Assembly: GCA_021234155.1 (NCBI GenBank) | Contig: JAJEKV010000174.1 | Span: forward strand, 1 to 64,000 | DNA: 64,000 bases | Source of the DNA: Isoetes taiwanensis | Lineage: Eukaryota > Streptophyta > Lycopodiopsida > Isoetales > Isoetaceae | Reading direction: 5' to 3' | Shown here: positions 22,177 to 33,829 of the stretch, piece by piece | How the letters are laid out: each line of letters starts with the position of its first letter | Position numbering within the stretch: position 1 is the first letter of the stretch | Translations under genes and position numbers: made by a program | The notes under the pieces: generated by a model | Database searches by the model: none | What the model was told of the DNA's origin: nothing | What the model saw: only the letters and a program-made list of their open reading frames with translations

Positions 22177-24750
22177 TGTAACGGTCCTGGCCCCTTGACA
22201 GTCTAATATACACATTTGTGTATGGTACGTATATGGGTTGTACTATATGTACTTGTGGCATGCATGCAGCATGGGCTCATGTAAACAAAGGGTTTACAAA
22301 ATAAGACAATTTTGGGAAAGAGGGCTTTTTTACAAGCGTGAAGCTAAGGGAAGGCGGGGAGCTTGGAAGGATTGCAGGGATTGTTGAGGACATTGTTGAA
22401 GAAAAGTGCATGCTTTGAGTGGGGTTTTCCACATTCAAGTGAGTTATAGCTATGAATCATTAGATGCATGCTTTGATTGATTCCCGGTAGAGCAAGTTTT
22501 GATTGAAACAAGTTTTATACATGAATTGTAGAATTAATTGAAATTGTGGGCTACTTCAGCGGCTTAACTGCAGCAGAATTGCCACGGTCGGATGCTAAGC
22601 TTATGGAAGCTTCTCGGAAGGACCGAGAGATGGATTTGGCTTGCTAAGAAGTCGAATTGAAGGAATCGAGGGCTGATTTGATAAAATCATAGGTCGGCAT
22701 GGTCATTCAAATATACAGGGAAAGTGACTCAAGCGCCTCGGATCGACTTAAATCCATGGGAAACAGTCCCGAAATTGATCCAAGAAGGATCAACACAATA
22801 GGTGTTAGAAATGTGGAAACACCTTGAAAATGGAATTGGGTCAGGCCGATTTGGGTGCAGGAATGGATCGAATTGGTGTGGGTCATGGGGGAGATGGAGG
22901 ATTGATGCGAAATCAGAGCCGGAAGAGCCCAAAATCGTTTCCCTTTCTTCCTGTAATTTTTATAGGTTTGTTGTTATTCATATTTTGGTTGCTAGTTTGT
23001 TGCTTTTGGTCAATTGTTAGGATATTATATTAAGCTATAAAACTAAGAAACCATGGAGATAATAAGTTTGCACTTTGACTTAAGGAAGTGGAAGAACATA
23101 ACCGGTTACGAGATGAAGCGGTTTGCAAGTTTCAAGTAAGAGAAATCTATGAATGTATAAGGTTAATAGTTACAATTGGAAAAACATGTATTACTTGATA
23201 ATATACATTTTAAGACTAAAATGTCTAGAACTATTGAAAATTGGTATTTCTTGGCTCTTGGAGATGGGATTCGGTCTAGGGATCGGTTGGCCGGTTATTA
23301 TATGCGATTCACGGTCCACGAGACCTTAGAGATTTTAAGCCAAAAGAGGGCCAATTTTGAGTTTTACATTAGGCAGCATTAATAAATCCCTTAGCTAAGG
23401 AAGGTGGGTTTTTAATTGAAATATTAAAAACCTTAGCTAACAATTGTTAAAGATAAATTAAAGAATGGAATCTTGGAGATCAACTGAAGTTGGGGCGAGA
23501 GAGCAATAGGAGGTATATGGAGTGTCCAAATGAGGCTATGGTATGGAGCACTTTGTAAGTCTAAGTGTATAAACTGTAAGTTTTAAGTTGTTGAGCTATA
23601 TTTTATGAGAGGCATCATAGCTAATGGATTATCCTCATGGGAGAATGGTTAGGAGGTAAGTTTGCATTGTTTGGAATGTTGTTTTTCCTTGTTAGGTGAA
23701 GAACATAGGTATAGGAGCTACATCAATGATAGTTAGGCTTGTGACTTCCTCAACATGTTTGGATCGATGAAGTTAGCTACCTCAACATGGGCAAGTTGTT
23801 ACGAGGCAACATCAGCAGCGATTATGATCTAGGCACATTTATAGTAAATTCTCTAATGAGCATACATGTTATGGTCTTGCATTGTTCCACCGTCGTTCTT
23901 GGTATTTGATTATGTCTCTTGGAACCTCGGGTGGGACTTCTAGGTTGATTGGCCTAGGTTGCTCCGGCATGCTTATGTTCATCCTGTGATTCTGTGATTA
24001 TTGTGCTTCTGTGACAGAGGCGTTAGTTCTCTGGCGGGATTGCTACGTCGATCAACTCTTGTGAACTCCATGGTAAAAGAGGTCCTCCCGGCACCCGGGC
24101 GTGGGGTTTGGGAAGGGTATCTTTATCTGAGGTTCACCCCACCAACTCCATAGCGGGGCTCGGAATGTGGCTGGCGGGCATTTCTCTGCTACATGGGGCA
24201 CGCATGTGGTGGCCGAAGCTTCCCATTGTCCCGGAGAGTCGTGTCATGATGGTTTGGTATTTTGACTATGTGTTCATGTTTGGTATTCCTTGGATCATGT
24301 TGTCATTGTCTAGCCTTTGTACTCCATTAGGTTTTTTTCCGTCACGTGTTTGTGCTTACCCAAGATTGCAGAGTATTTCCATGCATCGATGGCAGCCCGG
24401 GGATCCCCACTTAGTCACGAGGACTAACCCGATGAATGCATGTGCAAATGAGCAAGGGATGGCGGTCGCGGTTGAGGATCGTGGTGGAGCCGAAGCTCTT
24501 GGGAGGAATTGTTCACAATTAGGCTGTTATATTTGTTGAGAATATGGATTCTTTGGATGTTAATATTATCGATTATATTGAGATCATAAGTATTTTGCTT
24601 ATTGAGTTTTGGCGTGTCATTTCAAGCATGCAAAAGGAAGATTCAATTCTTCACCATATCCAATTGTTTGTCCGCCAACCTAGAATTAGCACGGTATTGA
24701 CAAGATCCCGAGTTGCCTAGAGGGTCAACTTCGGCCCGGCTAAATCCTGA
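22177..24750 (+). repeat. 5' LTR of element C
   Basis: 2.57 kb, starting TGTAACGGTCC and ending near AATCCTGA just before the primer site. It is colinear with 25071-27701. AT-rich blocks such as 22960-23100 are almost identical between the two copies, while differences bunch at CAG/CTG/CG sites. The plus-strand frame at 24108-24539 lies in LTR sequence, is not conserved in the second copy and is not treated as a gene. Confidence 0.85.
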
Positions 24751-24752
24751 TT

Positions 24753-24763
24753 TGGTATCGGGC
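24753..24763 (+). promoter_or_regulatory. Primer-binding site of element C
   Basis: TGGTATCGGGC starts two bases after the LTR end. The canonical plant site is TGGTATCAGAGC, complementary to the 3' end of initiator tRNA-Met. The only damage is at the CAGA, in line with the CAG-centred differences seen elsewhere in this element. Confidence 0.65.
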
Positions 24764-25058
24764 GTGTTGGATCTTTGGGAGTTGGCTTGTTTGGTTGTGG
24801 CATTGTGATGCTAATGGTTTTCTCTTTCGGAGACATCAACGGATGGTATCCTCGGAGGGAGGCGATTATCTAGAGGGGTTAGCATATGAAGGTGCTAAGC
24901 AAGAATTCCCCATGTAAGCATCGAAGTAGCTTTTCGGCGATGTAGAGGTACAGACTTTCCTTGTATAGATTTGGTGTATATATGATCATGATAGTTCTAG
25001 AGGATTTGACAAGTGCTACTAAGATCGTGATCGTCCCATGAGGACATGGGTTAATTTT
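24764..25058 (+). other. Interior of element C, non-coding
   Basis: About 295 bp between primer site and polypurine tract. It has stops in all frames and no recognisable domain. This is the whole interior of the element, so any packaging signal must lie here or in the LTRs. Confidence 0.7.
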
Positions 25059-25070
25059 TAGAAGGGAGGC
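25059..25070 (+). promoter_or_regulatory. Polypurine tract of element C
   Basis: TAGAAGGGAGGC lies directly upstream of the second LTR, where plus-strand DNA synthesis would be primed. Confidence 0.65.
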
Positions 25071-27701
25071 CGTATAGCGGTCCTGGCCCCTTGGCAGATC
25101 CTAATATACACATTTGTGTATGGAAATGCATTATATGGGTTGTACTATATGTACTTGTGGCATGCATGCGACATGGGCTCATGTAAACAAAGGGTTTACA
25201 AAATAAGACAATTTTGGGAAAGAGGGCTTTTTGCAAGCGTGAAGCTAAGAAGCTATGGGAAGAGGAGCTTGGAAGGATTGCAGGGAGGATTGTTGAAGAA
25301 AGGACATTGGAGCTTGGGGGCGCATCAGATCTTCTCTTATCGGTGGGGTTTTCCGCGGATTCAAGTGAGTTATAAGCTGCTATGAATCATTAGATGCATG
25401 CTTTGAGTATTGATTCCACAATGTAATAGCTATGAGAGAGTTGTTGATGCTTTGGTAGAGCAAGTTTTGCTGCATGAATTGTAGAATTAATTGAGAAATA
25501 TGGGCTACTTCAACGGCTTAACTGCAGCCCGAATTGCCACGGTCGGATGCTAAGCTTATGGAAGCTTCTCGGAAGGACCAGGAGCGGATGGATTTGGCTT
25601 GCTAAGAAGTCGAATTGAAGGAATCGGGGCTGATTTGATAAAATCATAGGTCGGCATGGTCATTCCGTATCTGACTGAAAGTGACTCAACTGCCTCAGAT
25701 CTGACTTAAATCCATGGGAAACAGATCGAAATTGATCCAAGAAGGATCAACACAGCCGGTGTTAGAAATGTGGAAACACCTTGAAATGAATTGGGTCAGG
25801 CCGATTTGGGTCTGGAATGGATCGAATTGGCTGTGGGTCATGGGGAGATGGAGGATTGATGCCGAAATCAGAGCCGGAAGAGCCCAAAATACGTTTCCTT
25901 TCTTCCTGTAATTTTTTATAGGTTTGTTGTTATTCATATTTCGGTTGCTAGTTTGTTGCTTTTGGTCAATTGTTAGGATATTATATTAAGCTATAAAACT
26001 AAGAAACCATGGAGATAATAAGTTTGCACTTTGACTTAAGGAAGTGGAAGAACATAACCGGTTACGAGATGAGCGGTAGGGTAGTTTCAAGTAAGAGAAA
26101 TCTATGAATGTATAATAGTTACAATTGGAGAAAACATGTATTAGCAAGATAATATACATTTTAAGACTAAAATGTCTAGAACTATTGAAAATTGGTATTT
26201 CTTGGCTCTTGGAGATGGGATTCATCTAGGGATCAGTTGACGGTTATTATATGCAGATTCTGGTCCACGAGACCTTAGAGATTTTTAAGCCAAAAGAGGA
26301 CGAATTTTGAGTTTTACATTAGACGCATTAATAAATCCCTTAGCTAAGGAAGGTGGGTTTTTAATTGAAATATTAAAAACCTTAGCTAACAATTGTTAAA
26401 GATAAATTAAAGAATGGAATCTTGGAGATCAACTGAAGTTGGGGCCGAGAGAGCAATAGGAGGTATATGGAGTGTCCAAATGAGGCTATGGTATGGAGCA
26501 CTGTAAGTCTAAGTGTATAACTGTAAGTTTTTAAGTTGTTGAGCTATATTTTATGAGAGGCATCATAGCTAATGGATTATCCTCATGGGAGAATGGTTCT
26601 GAGGTAAGTTTGCATTGTTTGGAATGTTGTTTTTCCTTGTTCAGTGAAGAACATAGGTATGGGAGCTACATCAATGATAGTTAGGCTTGTGACTTCCTCA
26701 ACATGTTTGGATCAGTAAGTTAGCTACCTCAACATGGGCAAGTTGTACAGCAACATCGGCGGCTGAAGATGATCTAGGCACATTTATAGTAAATTCTCTA
26801 ATGAACAGCACATGTTATGGTCTTGCATTGTTCCCTTTGTCGTTCTTGGTATTTGATTATGTCTCTTGGAACCTCCTGGCCTGGACTTCTAGGTTCTGTG
26901 GCCTAGGTTGCTCTCGGCATGCTTATGTTCATCGTGATTCTCTGTTATTATTGTGCTCGTGACACCCAGCGTTAGTTCTCCTGGCGGGATTGCTACGTCA
27001 CCAACTCTTGTGAACTCCATGGTAAGAGGTCCTCCGCGCCCGGGCGTGGGGTGGGAAGGGTATCTTGATCTGAGTTCACCCCACCAACTCATAGTAACGG
27101 GGCTCGGAATGTGAGCTGGCCGGGCATTTCTCTGCTAACAGGGCCTGCATGTAGGCTGGCTGAGCTTCCCATTGTCCCGGAGAGCTGTGTCATGATGGTT
27201 TGGTATTTTGACTATGTGTTCATGTTTGGTATTCCTTGGATCATGTTGTCATTGTCTAGCACTATACTCACGTAGGTTTTTTTCCGTCTGTGTTTGTGCT
27301 TACCCAAGATTGCAGAGTATTTCCATGCATGCAGTGGCAGCCAGGGATCCCCACTTAGTCACGAGGACTAACCCCAGTGAATGCATGTGCAGTGAATGAG
27401 CAAGGGATGGCAGCGGTGCAGTTGAGGATCGTGGTGGAGCGAAGCTCTTGGGAGGAATTGTTCACAATTAGCTGTTATATTTGTTGAGAATATGGATTCT
27501 TTGGATGTTAATATTATCTGATTATATTGAGATCATAAGTATTTTGCTTATTGAGTTTTGAGCGTGTCATTTCAACTGTGCAAGAGGAAGATTCAATTCT
27601 TCACCATATCCAATTGTTTGTCACGCCAACCTAGAATTAGCACAGTATTGACAAGATCCCGAGTTGCCTAGAGGGTCAACTTCGGCAGAGCTCGATCTAC
27701 A
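25071..27701 (+). repeat. 3' LTR of element C
   Basis: 2.63 kb, starting CGTATAGCGGTCC (first copy TGTAACGGTCC) and ending CTCGATCTACA. The first base pair TG appears as CG, consistent with loss of T from a CTG. The target duplication ACAAA follows immediately. Confidence 0.85.
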
Positions 27702-27706
27702 ACAAA
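27702..27706 (+). repeat. Target-site duplication of element C, right (ACAAA)
   Basis: ACAAA directly follows the LTR end and matches the five bases before 22177. Confidence 0.8.
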
Positions 27707-28065
27707 TAGCAGTTCTTTATATCTATACCTATCTTTAATATATAATCAGTTACCTGTATGTATAGAAGGAACGATTTCTAAAATAGATAGACTGTGAACT
27801 CGCCACCACGAATGAAACAGTGAGACTGTTCACTTTTGACAGTCCTAACCGATGATCATGTCTGATCCATGCCTCTACCACTTATACCCCAAACTTATAA
27901 ATTGCACATTACAAGTCATTTCAAACTTGATCACTTTGAACATGACAATGTCTGTGTGACTTATAATCCCACGCTCTCTCTTTAAGGAGGGGAGACTTCC
28001 TTCCAATGTATGATGTGTTGCCCTGCAATAAGAGTAATCTTGATGCTTAGGACAGCATCATTTTT
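27707..28065 (+). other. Remaining 3' interior of element B, no coding seen
   Basis: Non-coding text between nested element C and the polypurine tract of B. A second purine run, AAGGAGGGGAGA, occurs near 27985. No frame resembles the end of a pol protein. Confidence 0.5.
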
Positions 28066-28078
28066 AAGGTGGGGAGAA
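28066..28078 (+). promoter_or_regulatory. Polypurine tract of element B
   Basis: AAGGTGGGGAGAA abuts the LTR start TGTGACG exactly, as in many plant Ty3/gypsy elements. Confidence 0.8.
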
Positions 28079-29640
28079 TGTGACGTTCCACATATTTATA
28101 CGCATATTTAAGTATAAATACGTGACACGTCACTATGAATAATTAATGGCACATTAATTATTCATAAGCTAAGGTTAGCTGTGTTAATAATTAAATTATA
28201 AAGGTGGAAACCTAACCAAAACCCTAATTCGAATTTAGGGCTTATCCTAATATTAAAAAGGGCTAAAATACCAAATTAGCTAATATTAACCAATGTAGAG
28301 CATGCCACCTGGCCCAAATCGATTGGGCAAGGTAGGGTTTCCATTTTGGACACCCAAATTAGGGCTTTGTGCCCCAATTCAAATTAGGAGCAATTGGGGA
28401 TGGAGGAGGAGGAGCAGCAGCCGGCCCCTTGAGTTAGTCGAGATGGAGCAGCCTAAGACCGATTTGACCGGTTAGTCGATGGGTTACTTTGTTGATTTAT
28501 AGCATAGCACCTCTCTGTGGTGTGTTCTCTCTCTGTTTTCTCTGTGGTTTACCTGTTAGACTAACCCTTGATTGATATGGTGAGTATTCTTATCTCTAGT
28601 CTGACGTGCTTTGGTTGATGGTTTAGTAGTTCTTTGCTTAGTTAGCACTCGGGATATGGGGGATTACGGGGTAGAGACCTCTGAGCCCATGTATTGTAGT
28701 ATGCTCCTAGATATAGCCCCAGTATTATTCCCATTAGATCGGCTGTGCACAAGAGCCCACCGGTCATAGATGCTATGGACCTGGCTTAGCACCAGATAAG
28801 GAACACAAACAGTGAAGTGGTTGGTGGGGTCTTGCACGAACATAAAGGCTCCCCCGGACTCCTATAGTGAGCTAGGCCTGATAGCCTGGTCACGTGAGGG
28901 GCGAGGTATGGGTCCCACTCCTGGGTGTAGAGGTGTGACGTATGGGGCACCTTGCACTTTGAGTAGATTTAGGGCGAGTAAGTCGGCACGGATGCGGGGT
29001 CGCCGATGCGCACGTATTCTCTAGCTCACCCATGGAACCACCGTGGATTCTCGAAGGGGCGCTTCCCCACACCCTCATCGGACCGGGGCTTCATGAACCA
29101 CGGAGTAGGCTCGCAGGGTGATGCCTCGAGCTCGTCTCCGGAAGGCTATAGCGGCCGCCATAGCGTGAATTGACCCATCTGCAAAGTGTGCCTGGAGGGG
29201 CGGATGATGGTGGACAACCCTAGCCGATGTTCTATGCCACCAACGCCAGGTTATACCTGCTTCGCTGATCTCTTGAGGTCGGTCCGTCAGTCCATCCTCA
29301 TCGGAAATCAGGCAGGGGTAGAACACGGGGTTTGGGGTGTTTTCTTAGGTTTAGATGCATATTCTTTGTCGTTGGTACTTGGATGGATGTGCCACCCTTA
29401 AATTGTGGTTATTTATATATGATTTATGATGTGTGCTAACATGTATTCACGCTTCCGCGACGTAGGAGCCCCATTGAAGGCGTGGGCCGAATGACCCCTT
29501 CGTGTCCTTCTTTCGGGCATCATATTATAGATGACCCGAAATAGACGGAGGGCCCTGCTCATGGCGAGTTGGTCGCCATGGGAGGGGAAAGTCCCCGTAT
29601 GTATACGTCCGAGGGTCGTATATGTTCAGGGAGCGTCACA
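28079..29640 (+). repeat. 3' LTR of element B
   Basis: 1562 bp with inverted ends TGTGACGTTCC and GGAGCGTCACA (one mismatch). It matches 14887-16201. Short frames inside it (for example 28812-29024 and 29075-29326) are by-products of LTR sequence. The outer flank AGAAT has no partner to test, because the left LTR is truncated. Confidence 0.8.
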
Positions 29641-29758
29641 AGAATGAAGAAATAGAATAGGTTTGAGGCTTGCTTTCATATGAAACGTGGAATTTAATAT
29701 TGCATGTGCAAAAGCTAGGTCTTTGCTAGCTGAATGTTGCGGCAAAAAAAAAACCTTT

Positions 29759-31434
29759 AAATTTGTCTTAAACACAAACTTTTTACCATACTTGGACTTT
29801 GCAAGACCAATTCTGGTACAATTTGCAGCCCTAGCTTAAGACAGGTGTCTCTTAACCTAGGCCTCTACTTGGCCATATGTAAAACTTTAATCTAACTGTA
29901 ACATAGTCATATTGTATCCATTTTTACAAAAATAAGCTTCCTGGTATTATATTGATAAAATAATACATTTATATTGTTCCATATACTTCATAATCAAGAA
30001 GTAATTGCATAAAAAACATTTAACCTTCTCATTTACATAAAATAATAGAGGAAAATACCCTGTTTTAGCAGATTTCCATTTATCCATTGTTCTACTTACA
30101 GTTTTCTTGTGTCATAGCTTTACCCAATCATAATTTTGAGAGAACAACTTCAAAGAGTAAGAAATCATGTTACCTGTAATGAAACCAAATGCAAGTTAGC
30201 CTTATACAGGGTAATTACATAAGCCATTACAGGTAAGCTAAAGATTTCTTAGGCTTATCGCCCTTCACTTTGTTTTGTTCAAGAACTTTTAAGATCATCA
30301 CACTGCCATCATCCAGTTTCCAACAGCAGCCTATATATACTGCCTTTGTTCACAATACATAAGAATAGATCCCAATATACTTGATATCATACTTCCTATA
30401 TGCAACATCAAAGTTAGCATGCAAATTTCTACTTAACATTTACTCAAAATAGATAGTTAACAAATTCCTCCAGAATCCTCCCAATCTGTCAATTATAATA
30501 TGTGACTATCAAATTGTTTATTTAATCTTTCAGATCTATGTCTGTATGCATCAAATACCACATGGGACCTCACAAGATACTCTATGCTTTACAAGACATA
30601 ATGTATAAGTAGAAATCTCAAATTCCTTAGATCAAACCTTTTGTTTCTGATTTTGATTGCTGGTATCTTGTGCAGCAGCATTAGCCTTCTTGTTTATTGG
30701 AATGTACATGACACTTTGCTCCCCTTCATCAGGATCCACCATGGATATAATATTTTCAGCTTTCTCATTTTGCTCACATGCCAGATCTGCATCATTCACT
30801 TCTTTCTCATTCCCCTTTGCACTTGAGTCAGCCTCTTTTCCTGATGCATCTAGCTCCATGTTCCCAAAAGGAATCACTACTTTTTTGTGATATTGGAAGA
30901 ATTTTTACGGCCTCTTTGAAGCCCAAATTTCTCTTCTTCAATCCTTTTTTCTGGTAGCCATATTCAGGATCCCCTTTCTTTCTAGTCATGGCTCTCAAGA
31001 AATCTCCTACTCTATTTCTATAAGGTATGCAAACCACCCACAAAGAATTTCTACCTTGCCGGAGGCCATGCTTTTTGCCCTTGAGAGAATCGGCAAGAGC
31101 CTGTGAAGAACAGCATGCAAATACAACCAAGTATATATTCATCTAAGCAGTCCTTAGTAATCCGTCGGTAGCCATTGCACCTTATAGAACTGTTTCATAC
31201 CGAAAAATCAATCCGGCCATTTGATCTTGGTTCACTCTCCCAAGATGCCATATCGGCTTTGCCAATGATGTTAATAAGCCCACGATTTAGGTTTTACCAT
31301 TTTTCAATATTCTCAATAACCCTAGTGCTTGCTATTATCCTATTTTATTATGTCAATTTTTTACAGTAGTATTATCAAATTTCCTTACCATGATACTTGA
31401 CCACACTTTGTATATGTAGCCCCACTCCTCATAA
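29759..31434. repeat. Dispersed repeat R1, left part
   Basis: Colinear direct copy of 43829-45498, starting at AAATTTGTCTTAAAC in both. The match runs to CCCCACTCCTCATAA near 31432. There R1 is interrupted by the TIR transposon 31442-35051, while the other copy continues without a break. Differences between copies bunch at CAG/CTG sites, for example TTTCTGGTAGCC versus TTTACGGTAGCC. What R encodes or belongs to is not settled; a Penelope-like element is one option, because copy R2 directly adjoins the RT remnant. Confidence 0.85.
30632..31142 (-). pseudogene. Unrecognised protein remnant inside repeat R1
   Basis: Two overlapping minus-strand frames, 31142-30828 and 30877-30632, appear to be one protein broken by a frameshift near 30880. 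The first has a basic region (RKKGDPEYGYQKKGLKKRN); the second is acidic and Asn/Gln-rich and ends NQNQKQKV. In R2 the same bases (about 45200-44690) are further broken. A CIPYR motif in the first frame recalls plant Nudix hydrolases, but the Nudix box is missing, so I do not assign that function. If R belongs to the nearby Penelope-like element, this would be its 5' coding part. Confidence 0.35.
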
Positions 31435-31441
31435 GAAAATA

Positions 31442-31465
31442 AGTCAGATTTAATTAAAGTGGGAC
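31442..31465 (+). repeat. Left terminal inverted repeat
   Basis: 24 bp starting AGTCAGATTTAATTAAAG and ending GTGGGAC. It pairs with 35025-35051 with a few mismatches and a 2-3 base length difference. Confidence 0.75.
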
Positions 31466-31519
31466 AAAATCTTGAATTTTGGGACTCCTGACCAAAATGG
31501 ACTCATATTGACATCAAAA

Positions 31520-31795
31520 TTTCAAAAGGGAAAAAGAAGGGGCAAGGGAAAGGGGGGGCAAAGGAGAAGAAGGAACAAAAGGGCAAGGGCAAGGGAGAAG
31601 AAGGGGGCAAGGGGAACAAAGGGGGAAAGGGGCAAGGGAGAAGAAGGGGCAAGGGAGAAGAGGGCAAGGGGAAAGGGGCAAGGGAGAAGAAGGGGCAAGG
31701 GACAAAGGAGAAAAAGAGGGGGACAAGGGAGAAGAAGGCAAGGGAGAAGGGGGCAAAAGGGGGCAAAGGGGCAAAGGGGCAAGGAACGGAACTAT
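31520..31795 (+). repeat. Purine-rich minisatellite (GGGCAAGGGAGAAGAA-like)
   Basis: Irregular units of GGGCAAGGGAGAAGAA and GGGCAAAG fill about 275 bp. The frames opened on both strands (31472-31798 plus; 31503-31813 minus) encode only K, R, G, E or P, F, L, S and are composition artefacts. Confidence 0.9.
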
Positions 31796-32439
31796 TGAGA
31801 TGAAAAAATACATATTATCAAAATATAATTAATAATTAATTTAATTAACAATAATTTAATTAATTTAATTAAATAAATAACTAATAAAAAATATAAATCA
31901 TTCTCACTCTTCTCGACTAGTGAGTCGAAATTTAGGAATACACCATTATGATGGAAAACACGATTTTGATGGAGTTTCCAATTTTGATGGAGCGTGAGTC
32001 AAAGTTGATGCATCACGGGCATTGCCCTTGAAAACGGCGCCATCTCAATGCGTGCTCGGGGATCATCATCCAATATTATTAAGATTGGTTCGCATATCAT
32101 CAAGCGGAGTAATCGTGCCAAAGTTATGGAAGGTTCCCAAAATTAGAGCCGACAAAAATGAAGAGAAGCTTTCTTTTAAGCCAAATATTAAAAGCATTTC
32201 TTTCGTTGTGACATTTATTCCCATTCATAGATGGTCTGGGGATTTTCAAAGTCTTCTTTTGCCAATTCAAAAATGCATCGCTCGCTTCTATGGTTCGACC
32301 CAAAAACTGCGCTTCTCCACCATGGTTCCCGATTAATTTTTTAGCCCCTTTTCCCTTCCTTGCATAGATGGTCCTCAGTAGATTCAAAGCTTTGCCTTCA
32401 AAAAACTTCATTCAAGCCCCTTCTCCCTTCATTCATAGA

Positions 32440-32875
32440 TCGATGCAATTTAGATTTTCATATTTTCTTTGCCTTTCTAACAAGAAAGCCGATTCAACCG
32501 AATCAAAAAAGGGCTACGATTCAAGCCCTTCATTCTGGTAGTTAATTTTTTCTTTGATCAAAATCAAAATCGGTAGAAATGGAGGAATGAAGAAGTTAAA
32601 AGATTCAGTCCGCCTTCGTTTCTTACCCATTTCACGCCGGAATCAACAGTTTCTTGTTTTTGCAAAAGCTTGTAAGCTTGATTTTTTCTATTTCTTGAGC
32701 TTTCTAACAAGAAAGCCGATTCAAAAAGGATTCAACGAAAGGCGTCGATTCAAGCGCCCGATTCAAGCGTGATTCAAAATCGAGTAGAAATGGAGGAATG
32801 AAGAAGTTAAAAGCTTCGTCTACCCTTGGTTTCTTACCCATTTTCTATTTCTTGAGCTTTCTAACAAGAAAGCTC
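32440..32875. repeat. Tandem duplication inside the TIR element, about 215-225 bp period
   Basis: TTTCTAACAAGAAAGCCGAT appears near 32476 and 32700, and in part near 32856. GTAGAAATGGAGGAATGAAG followed by AAGTTAAAAG appears near 32573 and 32786. Each TTTCTAACAAGAAA is itself a small hairpin. Confidence 0.8.
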
Positions 32876-33109
32876 ACCGCCCCCTGCGATTGGAGATTGA
32901 ATATACAAACTTATTCGGTGGCAGAATCAACAAGAACAAATTTCCCAAATGGGGGCTTTACATTTGATAGCCGCTCGCCATTCCCTTTCTTTCCTTTCAA
33001 TATTCGTGGTTGCCAAGCGAAATTGATTAGCAAGCGGTGGGAGCTATGGCGTTGGGAGCTTATTCCAAGCGGTATAAATGAACTTCGCCTCAAAGGTATG
33101 TACCAAAGT

Positions 33110-33290
33110 TTGAAATTCAAGCATGGGCGGAAAAAAAAAAGGGGTATTAGAAAAAGGGGTAAAATAATACGCTGAAAAAAAAGTGTAAAATAAATGATTT
33201 TAAAATTCAAGCATGGTGGGGAAAAAAGGCAGGTATTAGAAAAAAAGGGTAAAATAATACATTGAAAAGAACGCGGTAAAATAAATGCTA
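33110..33290. repeat. Tandem duplication inside the TIR element, about 105 bp period
   Basis: AATTCAAGCATGG followed by an A-run, GGTATTAGAAAAA, GGGTAAAATAATAC and TAAAATAAATG occurs twice, starting near 33113 and 33213. Confidence 0.8.
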
Positions 33291-33829
33291 ATAATATAGG
33301 ATTATATTTTGATCGTGTCCCCAATTTCCTCTAGGTGCACGTTTTCTAGGCATATATTCTTATTCTAAGGTAAAAATTTTACTTTTATGAAAGATCATGA
33401 TATAATTTACCCCTTATTTAACCCATTTTGAAGGTTCAAGACACAAAATGGGGACAAGTACATATTAATATATAGGTCTAATGCTTATTAATAGATTTAA
33501 TGCATAGGTCTAATAGGCATAGGTTATAATGTGCATTATAGGTGCATATGTTGCTATTTACATGTGCATTAGGCATTACTTTTACATAGCTAAATATGAG
33601 CCCAATGGTCCCCTCTTCATATAGCTATATGGTATGGTCCATTAGAAAGGGGGAGGGTCCATTGGATGTGTCCATACTGCATACATGGGAGGGTCTATTC
33701 TTTATGGAAAATACATAGGAAATTTATGGGGAGGGTTTTTTTTTCAGAAAATACATAGGATGTTTGAAGGTTATTCATTTTCACCTTCTCGGGACTCGAG
33801 CTTTGAAATTGCCCTTTTTTACTTTGAGT

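Larger units (their letters stand above)
22177..27701 (+). mobile_element. Non-autonomous LTR retrotransposon C with giant LTRs and 320-bp interior
   Basis: Two direct repeats, 22177-24750 and 25071-27701, flank only 320 bp. The outer ends are TGTA and TACA. The interior starts with TTTGGTATCGGGC, a damaged initiator tRNA-Met primer site, and ends with the purine run AGAAGGGAGG just before the second LTR. A perfect ACAAA duplication flanks the whole unit. There is no coding capacity, so movement would need proteins from another element. Size (5.5 kb) exceeds TRIMs, and the interior is far too short for a LARD, so it does not fit either class well. It sits inside element B and is therefore younger than B's insertion. 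Confidence 0.85.
14887..29640 (+). mobile_element. LTR retrotransposon B without recognisable coding, carrying nested element C
   Basis: Direct repeats at about 14887-16201 and 28079-29640 share long colinear text, for example around GGTTACTTTGTTGAT and CTAACCCTTGATTGATATGG. The lower copy is followed by a PBS-like sequence. The upper copy is preceded by a clear polypurine tract and has inverted ends TGTGACGTTCC and GGAGCGTCACA. Those are the expected parts of one plus-strand element of 14.8 kb. Subtracting nested element C leaves about 6.3 kb of interior, in which I could not find RT, integrase or gag. The left LTR lacks its first roughly 100 bp, where it abuts element A. Confidence 0.6.

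Noticed and set aside
24108-24539. 143-codon frame
   Set aside because: It lies inside an LTR of element C and is not kept open in the other LTR copy (27050-27475).
30828-31142. Nudix hydrolase based on a CIPYR motif
   Set aside because: Only five residues fit; the catalytic Nudix box (GX5EX7REUXEEXGU) is absent.
31472-31813. Lys/Arg/Gly-rich frame and its Pro/Phe/Leu-rich antisense frames
   Set aside because: Translation of a purine minisatellite; no start context or domain.
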